In this document: in pieces, positions 28,141 to 33,990 of the stretch
How positions within the stretch are numbered: position 1 is the first letter of the stretch
How the letters are laid out: each line of letters starts with the position of its first letter
Assembly (NCBI GenBank): GCA_030037225.1
Contig: JASHRU010000184.1
Location: forward strand, 1 to 33,990
Direction: 5' to 3'
DNA: 33,990 nt
From: Candidatus Acidiferrales bacterium
Lineage (GTDB): Bacteria; Acidobacteriota; Terriglobia; Acidiferrales; UBA7541
Notes under the pieces: model-generated
Database searches by the model: none
Seen by the model: the letters and a program-made list of their open reading frames with translations, nothing else
What the model was told of the DNA's origin: nothing
Translations under genes and position numbers: made by a program

Positions 28141-28488
28141 CTAAGACGTAAAGCTCGAGATAGCCTTCGCCTCGTCCGTGTACACGTCGAACACGGTAAA
28201 AAGTTTCGTGATCAGCAGCAGGTCGTGGATTTTCTTCGTCAGGTTCAGCAGCTTCAGCTCCCCGCCTTCCTTCTTCACCGCGGTAAAGCTGCTCACCAGC
28301 TCTCCGATCCCCGAGCTGTCGATGTACTGAACGTCCGCCAGGTTCAGGACGATCTGTTTGCGCCCGAGGTCCAGCAGTTGCCGTACCAGGCCCCGCAGCG
28401 CCGCGCTCCCTTCCCCCAGCGTGATGCGCCCGCTGATGTCCACCACCGTCGCCGAGCCGATGTCGCGATTGGTTGCCTTCAGATCCAT
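28141..28488 (-). CDS. STAS-domain anti-sigma factor antagonist (RsbV/SpoIIAA-like)
   Basis: 'VVDISGRITLGEGSAALRGLVRQLLDLGRKQIVLNLADVQYIDSSGIGELVSSFTAVKKEGGELKLLNL'. Confidence 0.93.
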   Translation of the reverse strand: MDLKATNRDIGSATVVDISGRITLGEGSAALRGLVRQLLDLGRKQIVLNLADVQYIDSSGIGELVSSFTAVKKEGGELKLLNLTKKIHDLLLITKLFTVFDVYTDEAKAISSFTS

Positions 28489-28492
28489 GGCC

Positions 28493-28954
28493 TCAAACCT
28501 TGGATGCTCCGGCCGGCGAGCTCGGCCGGGACGTGGGATAGCGTTTCGTCATGATCACTTCCGCGCCCCCGGACTGCGGGATGGTTACGTCCAGCTCGTC
28601 CATGAACGCGCGAATTAGGAACAGCCCGCGGCCGGACGTCTTCAGCAAATTCTCCTCGGCCAGCGGGTCCGGAACATCTTCCAACCGAAAGCCACGGCCC
28701 TGATCGCGAACGTGGATCACCATCTGTGCCGGCAATAATTCGATGACCAAAAAAATGTGGCGCGCTCGATCCTGATTGTTTCCGTACGTGTAGGCGTTGA
28801 TCACCGCCTCGCGAACAGACATACCGATGCGGTAGCCCTGCTCCTCGTCGAAGCCGACAGCGTTGGCCACCCGCAGGGTGATATCTTCGGCCAGGTCAAC
28901 ACTTTCTAGAAGAGTTTCGAGTGTGACCTCTATTCGTTGGGTCGGTACGCGCAT
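28493..28954 (-). CDS. RsbW/SpoIIAB-like serine kinase (HATPase_c_2)
   Basis: 'GMSVREAVINAYTYGN' N-box, 'IHVRDQGRGFRLEDVPDPLAEENLLKTSGRGLFLIRAFMDELDV'; 4 bp upstream of the STAS gene. Confidence 0.92.
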   Translation of the reverse strand: MRVPTQRIEVTLETLLESVDLAEDITLRVANAVGFDEEQGYRIGMSVREAVINAYTYGNNQDRARHIFLVIELLPAQMVIHVRDQGRGFRLEDVPDPLAEENLLKTSGRGLFLIRAFMDELDVTIPQSGGAEVIMTKRYPTSRPSSPAGASKV

Positions 28955-28977
28955 CCAGCGGTATGAGATACAGTGTG

Positions 28978-29006
28978 TAAATAACAGACACCCGCTTCCA
29001 AGTCAA
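28978..29006 (-). promoter_or_regulatory. Possible sigma70-type promoter for the RsbW-like/STAS operon
   Basis: Minus strand TTGACT (29001-29006), 17-bp spacer, TATTTA (28978-28983); start codon at 28954. The -10 match is weak. Confidence 0.3.
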
Positions 29007-29126
29007 TGCACCCGGCCCACAGCGGCCACGCCGCTACGCCACGTGTGGTGGAAAACTCGCGCCTCCGGCGTGGCAGTCCGGCCGCCTCCAGCCTACAATC
29101 CCCCGGGCCGGTCCGCTCGCCCCGAC

Positions 29127-30308
29127 ATGTTTGCCGAACGCACAAATTGGAGTCTCGAACCCAACCGCCTAAGCCGGGCGCTCGAGTCGCGGCGCTCCCG
29201 CGGTGAGCCGGTGCTGGACCTGACCGCCTCCAATCCCACGACATGCGGGTTTACTTACGACAGCGAGACAATCCTGCGCGCGCTCACCAATCCGGGGTCT
29301 CTCACCTACTCGCCCGACCCCAGGGGGTTGGAAGTGGCCAGGCGCGCCGTGGGCCGTTATTACTCCGAACGCGGTGCGGAGCTCGTGGCGCACGACATCT
29401 TTCTCACCACCAGCACCAGCGAGGCCTATTCGTGGGTCTTCCGCACGCTCTGCAATCCCGGCGACGCCGTGCTGATCCCCGCGCCGAGCTATCCGCTCTT
29501 TGGCTTTCTGGCGGACATCGCGGATGTGCGCCTGGTGCGCTACCCGCTCGTGTACGAGAGTGGCTGGCAGATGGACCTGCGCGCCCTCAAGCAAGCCATT
29601 ACCCCCGCCACGCGCGCCGTGGTCGTTGTACACCCCAACAATCCCACGGGGCACTACACCAGCGCGCCGGAGGCCAAGCGGCTCGCCGAGTTGTGCGCCG
29701 CCTGCGGCCTGTCCATCATCGCCGACGAGGTTTTTCTCGATTTTGCGATTGGCGACGGGAGCACCCGCGCGCACGCTGACGCGAAGCCGCGCAGTTTCGC
29801 AGCCGGTTACGATGCGCTCACCTTCACCCTCAGCGGCCTCTCAAAGATCAGCGGGTTGCCCCAAATGAAGGCTGCCTGGCTCGTCTTGAGCGGCCCCGAA
29901 AAATTGAAAGCACAGGCGGGCGAGCGCCTGGAAGTGATCGCGGACGCCTATCTCTCTCCCAATGCGCCGGTACAACTGGCGCTGCCGGCGCTATTGGCCC
30001 TTCGCGCGGGATTCGAGCGTCAGGCCGCGGCCAGAATCTCCCATAATCTTGCGGAATTGGACCGTCAGCTTGCCAGCCAGAAACCCTGTTCCCGGCTGAA
30101 GGTGGAAGGCGGGTGGTACGCGGTGCTGCGCGTTCCGGCTACGCGCTCGGATGAGGATCTCGCCGTGGAGCTGCTTACCAAACGCGGCGTCTATGTATAT
30201 CCTGGCCACTTCTTCGATTTTCCCGCGGATGGCTACGTCGTCGTTAGTCTGCTCACGCCGGAAAACGAATTCTCACAAGGCGTGCGTCTGCTCTTGGCAG
30301 CGGCTTGA
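29127..30308 (+). CDS. Class I/II PLP-dependent aminotransferase
   Basis: Start refined to ATG 29127 (MFAERTNWSLEPNRLSRAL); 'LTASNPTTCGF', 'IPAPSYPLFGFLADI', 'VVVHPNNPTGHY', 'IIADEVFLDF', PLP Lys 'LSGLSKISGLPQMK'. Confidence 0.93.
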   Translation: MFAERTNWSLEPNRLSRALESRRSRGEPVLDLTASNPTTCGFTYDSETILRALTNPGSLTYSPDPRGLEVARRAVGRYYSERGAELVAHDIFLTTSTSEAYSWVFRTLCNPGDAVLIPAPSYPLFGFLADIADVRLVRYPLVYESGWQMDLRALKQAITPATRAVVVVHPNNPTGHYTSAPEAKRLAELCAACGLSIIADEVFLDFAIGDGSTRAHADAKPRSFAAGYDALTFTLSGLSKISGLPQMKAAWLVLSGPEKLKAQAGERLEVIADAYLSPNAPVQLALPALLALRAGFERQAAARISHNLAELDRQLASQKPCSRLKVEGGWYAVLRVPATRSDEDLAVELLTKRGVYVYPGHFFDFPADGYVVVSLLTPENEFSQGVRLLLAAA

Positions 30309-30334
30309 GTTGCAATTCCCGCGCGGGCAAGAAC

Positions 30335-33300
30335 CTACAGGGCGAGAAGCGTTCCGATGAGCGAGAAAAGGCTCTCGGCCAAACGGCGCAGGGCGGAAGA
30401 GGCCCGCTCGAACCAGCCGGATCCGGCGGCCTGGCTCACCTTATCACCGGCACTCTCCCCGGAGCCGCTCGCAGAACCCGCGATGTGCACCGCTTCGCCC
30501 GGCGCATCGCCCACGGTGAATACTTTTCCTCCTAGCAGGTAGAGGCTTTCGGCTTCCGCGTGATTCAGCGGGCGTGCGCCCCGCCGGCCAAAAACCGCAA
30601 GCTGGTTGCCGCTCTCGTCCACGGCGCGGTCGCGGTCAATCCCCTTGGAAATCGCCAAAGCAGGACCGTTCGTCTTGTAATTTGCGATCAGCTTGGGCTT
30701 CGGCCGCGGGCTAAAGCCGCTGAAGAGTGGATCGTCTTCCGGCGACACGATCTGCAGCACGCGCAGGCCGTTCCTGCCGTCGGCCACAAAGGCAAACGCG
30801 CTCCCCGCCACCATGCCGATTTTCACGTCGTTCACGTCGTTCATTTGCCCGCCGGCATTGAACACCTGATCCAGCTTGGGAGCTTCCGGCCGCTCCACGT
30901 CCACGATTGCCATCCCCTGCGCCCCGGCGGAAACGTACGCGTAGGTCCGCGCCACGTACACGTTGCGCGCGTCTGCGAACGGCACGAGCGCTCCCGGCAC
31001 CCGCCGCGGATGGCCCAGGTCCGTCACGTCCAGCACCTTCAATCCTTCCTTGTCGGTCACGAACGCGTAGCGGAACTGTACGGTGATGGCCCGCGCGTCC
31101 ACCAGGTCCGGCGCCCCGACCATCGAAGCAAGCTTCGGCTCCAGCATGTTGCTCAGGTCCACCACCGCCAGGCCCTTGTCGCACAGCACGTATGCGTAGG
31201 TGCCCACGGTAATCACCCGCCGTGCGCCCGCCAGCGCCCCGTTCGGATTGAACGCGTAAGCCCGCTTCAGGAAATTGTTGTTCGGGTCGCCGTCCAGCAG
31301 CGTGCCCACTCCGGGCATCCTCGCCTTCAGGTTCGGATCCCCCACCACCACCAGGCCCTCTTCGCGGTCCGCCACGAACAGGAAGCCGTAAATCAAGTTG
31401 ATGGGCTGCTCTTCGTTCTGCGGCAATTGCACGCGCAGCGGATCCACGCCCAGCGTCGTCGGCGAAGCCACCGACACCGCGTCCTTCGTCTTCAAATAGA
31501 ACCGCTGCCCAATCGGCGACACCGGCGCCGTGGTCATTTTTTCCGAAATGTCCTTGTTGTCGATGTTCGCGATGTCGTAGATGCGGAATCCCCGCTTGCC
31601 CTCGGCCGCATACAGATATTCGCCGCGCGCCTGCAAATCCACCACGTGCCCCTCGTGACCCAGAGCTGTCTCCAGCTCGAGCTTGCGTTCCTGGTGGCGC
31701 CGGTAGTCATCCGGGTAGGCCATGCGCTGCAGGTCGCTTCCGTAAATGGCCTCCGGCTCATCGTGTTCGGCCACGGCCACTGCCTCATATCCCTTGTTTC
31801 CTGTGGCCACGAACACGTAGCGGCCCATGAAGTCCACAAAATTCGTGCCTTGTAGCAACATCGACGCCATCCACGCGTTGTTGTCCACCGCGTTGGATAT
31901 ATGGCAGTCGGTGCATGTCTTTGTCTCTTTGGCCCGCACCGTGTGCGGCACGTACGTGCTGTACCCCTCTCCGCTGAATCCCGGCGCCGAAATCGTCTGT
32001 TGCGCGTAATAGAGCCAGTCCCGGTCCGCGTTCTGCGAACTGACGATGATGGCGCAGGAGGAGCGCGCGGGCGCAAAGCGGTGGTGCGTCACCGTCCCGT
32101 CGATTCCCATCATCCACATGTCGTCGCGCAACACCTGGAAGTTGTAGCTCGTATAATTCCGCGTCATCAGCCCTTCGAAGTGCAGCATCGGCCGCCGCGC
32201 GTTCGCCGTCATCTGCAGGTGGCATCCGAAGCAGCTCGTCGTCCACGACGTGTGGCACAGGAAGCAGGTCACGCGGCTGTTGTCGTGCGCCAGCTTCGAT
32301 TTGTCGTCCGGCACGCTGCCCCACGTCTTCCCGTCTTTCAAAATCGTCTTGGCCCACCGCGATTTCTCGCTGTAGTGCGGGTTGCCCGGCGTGATCGAGT
32401 CCACCGTCTGCACCACTTCCCACTCCTTGCCCGCTTCCAGCATCGACCGCTGGTAGAGCTTGCCCTCGCGCCACTCGAATTGCCGGTAGCCAAACGGCGT
32501 CCGCAGCGCTTCCAGCGGCGTTCCCCCGTTCTGCGCGGCGATTCCGGAAGTCACCAGCGTCGCCTTATGGTCGATTGAGCCGTGGCAGTCCACGCAGTCG
32601 ATTTCCACTCCCGCGCGCGGCTCTCCGTACAGTTTCCCGGTCCCGTGGTTGTCCTGCTGGAAGTGGCAGTCAATGCAGTGCATGCCCTTTTCCATGTGGA
32701 TGTCGGCCATATGCACCGCTTTGTCGAACTTTTTCGGGTCGTCCGGCGCGATGATGTTGTTGTCCGCGTCCAGCCAGTTGCCCTTCCGGTCGTGTTTGAA
32801 CACTGCGCGGAACACCCAGCCGTGCCCGTGGAAATCCGCGAACTTGGTATCCTTCAACTTGGAATTGAATTCCGGCGTTCCGATCTCGTCCAGGAATTTC
32901 TCGTCTCCCCACAGCCCGCGCGCGGCTGCCGCCTCCGGGTTTCGCTTCGATACCTGGTACCGCTCCTCCTCCGTCGGGTTGTGCTGCTTCGCCGGATACA
33001 TGTGCTCGGCGTCCAGCTCGTTGTCCCACCACGTGTATCCGAAGTAGGGCGTCACCATGTTCGTGCCCGGGTGGACGTGGCAGATCATGCATTGGCTTGA
33101 CGGAATGGCCCGCGTGAAGGCGTGTTTGATCCCGTGCCCCGGCTCGTTCTTCGGGATCGTCGGGTCGTCGGTTGCCGTCAGGCCTTTGTTCCCGTACTGC
33201 GCGTACGACCCGGAGTGTGCCGGGTCTCGGTCGTTTGCGTACACCACGTGGCATGCCGTGCAACCGCTGTTCCGGAAGTCGCCAGGGTGATCGTTCGTTC

Positions 33301-33990
33301 CCGGAAGCGATAGCACCGGGCCCACCAGGCGCGTCTTCTGCAGCCCCAGGAACACCGGGTCCGTGCGCAGCATGGTTCCGAATCCACGGCTGCTCAGCTT
33401 CACGTCCGGTTTTCCCGGATCCTCGTCAATGTTCGGATTCCCCGTCTCGCCCTTCTTCTCGCCCCCGCGCTCGAAGACGCGAAGAATGTTCCCCGGCTGC
33501 GAAATTTCCCAGCGCTCCAGCGGTTCCAGCGCGGGAATGATTCCCTTGTCGTGCGTTTGCTCCGGCGTGGGCGGCGGAATCGTCTTCATGCCTCGCGGCA
33601 CGCCGTCAGGCGTATAGTTCTCCCCGAAATGCGCGTCTTTCAGCGGAAACGCCCCGTTGTTGTATAGCGCCGCGCCCCACAGGAACCCGATATGCGTCAT
33701 CAGGCTGGTGTTTACTTTGCGCACCTCGCTCGCATGGCACCCCTCCTGCCCGCAGGTCCGCTCCGCGATTCGCAGGTCTCCCGGATTCACGAACTGGATG
33801 TACTCCGGGCTCTCCCTCAGCCACACCGGAAACGTGTCGGGAGGCACCTCCGCCGCGTCCTGCAGGTTGCGATGCCGCGGCTCCACGTGCGCTTTGTGTT
33901 TTGCCTCCTGATATTCGTTCGAGTTCGCCGCCGTTCCCGCGGCCACACTCACGCTCGCGTCTCCGCCGTGGCAATCCGTGCAGCCGATGG
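30335..33990 (-). CDS. Multiheme c-type cytochrome fused to LVIVD-like beta-propeller repeats (5' end outside window)
   Basis: CxxCH sites (+ coordinates): 33968-33982, 33249-33263, 33077-33091, 32663-32677, 32582-32596, 32252-32266, 32219-32233, 31901-31915; CX4CH at 33734-33754. C-terminal repeats such as 'GTYAYVLCDKGLAVVDLSN', 'FRYAFVTDKEGLKVLDVTD', 'RTYAYVSAGAQGMAIVDVERPEAPKL'. Frame stays open to the edge. Confidence 0.92.
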   Translation of the reverse strand, partial: IGCTDCHGGDASVSVAAGTAANSNEYQEAKHKAHVEPRHRNLQDAAEVPPDTFPVWLRESPEYIQFVNPGDLRIAERTCGQEGCHASEVRKVNTSLMTHIGFLWGAALYNNGAFPLKDAHFGENYTPDGVPRGMKTIPPPTPEQTHDKGIIPALEPLERWEISQPGNILRVFERGGEKKGETGNPNIDEDPGKPDVKLSSRGFGTMLRTDPVFLGLQKTRLVGPVLSLPGTNDHPGDFRNSGCTACHVVYANDRDPAHSGSYAQYGNKGLTATDDPTIPKNEPGHGIKHAFTRAIPSSQCMICHVHPGTNMVTPYFGYTWWDNELDAEHMYPAKQHNPTEEERYQVSKRNPEAAAARGLWGDEKFLDEIGTPEFNSKLKDTKFADFHGHGWVFRAVFKHDRKGNWLDADNNIIAPDDPKKFDKAVHMADIHMEKGMHCIDCHFQQDNHGTGKLYGEPRAGVEIDCVDCHGSIDHKATLVTSGIAAQNGGTPLEALRTPFGYRQFEWREGKLYQRSMLEAGKEWEVVQTVDSITPGNPHYSEKSRWAKTILKDGKTWGSVPDDKSKLAHDNSRVTCFLCHTSWTTSCFGCHLQMTANARRPMLHFEGLMTRNYTSYNFQVLRDDMWMMGIDGTVTHHRFAPARSSCAIIVSSQNADRDWLYYAQQTISAPGFSGEGYSTYVPHTVRAKETKTCTDCHISNAVDNNAWMASMLLQGTNFVDFMGRYVFVATGNKGYEAVAVAEHDEPEAIYGSDLQRMAYPDDYRRHQERKLELETALGHEGHVVDLQARGEYLYAAEGKRGFRIYDIANIDNKDISEKMTTAPVSPIGQRFYLKTKDAVSVASPTTLGVDPLRVQLPQNEEQPINLIYGFLFVADREEGLVVVGDPNLKARMPGVGTLLDGDPNNNFLKRAYAFNPNGALAGARRVITVGTYAYVLCDKGLAVVDLSNMLEPKLASMVGAPDLVDARAITVQFRYAFVTDKEGLKVLDVTDLGHPRRVPGALVPFADARNVYVARTYAYVSAGAQGMAIVDVERPEAPKLDQVFNAGGQMNDVNDVKIGMVAGSAFAFVADGRNGLRVLQIVSPEDDPLFSGFSPRPKPKLIANYKTNGPALAISKGIDRDRAVDESGNQLAVFGRRGARPLNHAEAESLYLLGGKVFTVGDAPGEAVHIAGSASGSGESAGDKVSQAAGSGWFERASSALRRLAESLFSLIGTLLAL

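Noticed and set aside
30560-31855. 431-aa plus-strand ORF opposite the LVIVD region
   Set aside because: His/Arg-rich shadow of the repeat-containing sense gene.
1-33990. Search for CRISPR arrays, transposases, integrases or phage genes
   Set aside because: No regularly spaced direct repeats of CRISPR type and no mobile-element proteins recognised in the ORF track.

Overview
High-GC bacterial chromosomal DNA that looks acidobacterial; the taxon is inferred from gene content (ADOP-type permeases, VPS10/Asp-box protein), not proven. Left third (1-14301): a same-strand run of five MacB/FtsX-type permeases of the ADOP kind (the first truncated by the window edge), a LolD/MacB-type ABC ATPase, an NtrC-type sigma54 response regulator and an NtrY-like histidine kinase overlapping it by 4 bp. 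Middle: hemerythrin-like protein, secreted Asp-box/VPS10-like protein, LolA-like secreted protein, aldehyde dehydrogenase plus unknown membrane protein, FabV-type enoyl reductase, SerC, a secreted His-rich unknown, class IV aminotransferase, small unknown ORF, M28 peptidase lipoprotein, STAS plus RsbW-like pair, class I/II aminotransferase. Right edge: a large minus-strand CDS, still open at the window end, that combines a multiheme c-type cytochrome region (8 CxxCH plus one CX4CH visible) with a C-terminal LVIVD-like beta-propeller. No rRNA, tRNA, CRISPR array, transposase or phage gene was recognised. The strongest leads are the permease array with its own ATPase and two-component system, and the multiheme/LVIVD fusion. 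Several supplied ORF starts look too far upstream and are refined where RBS or signal-peptide evidence allows.
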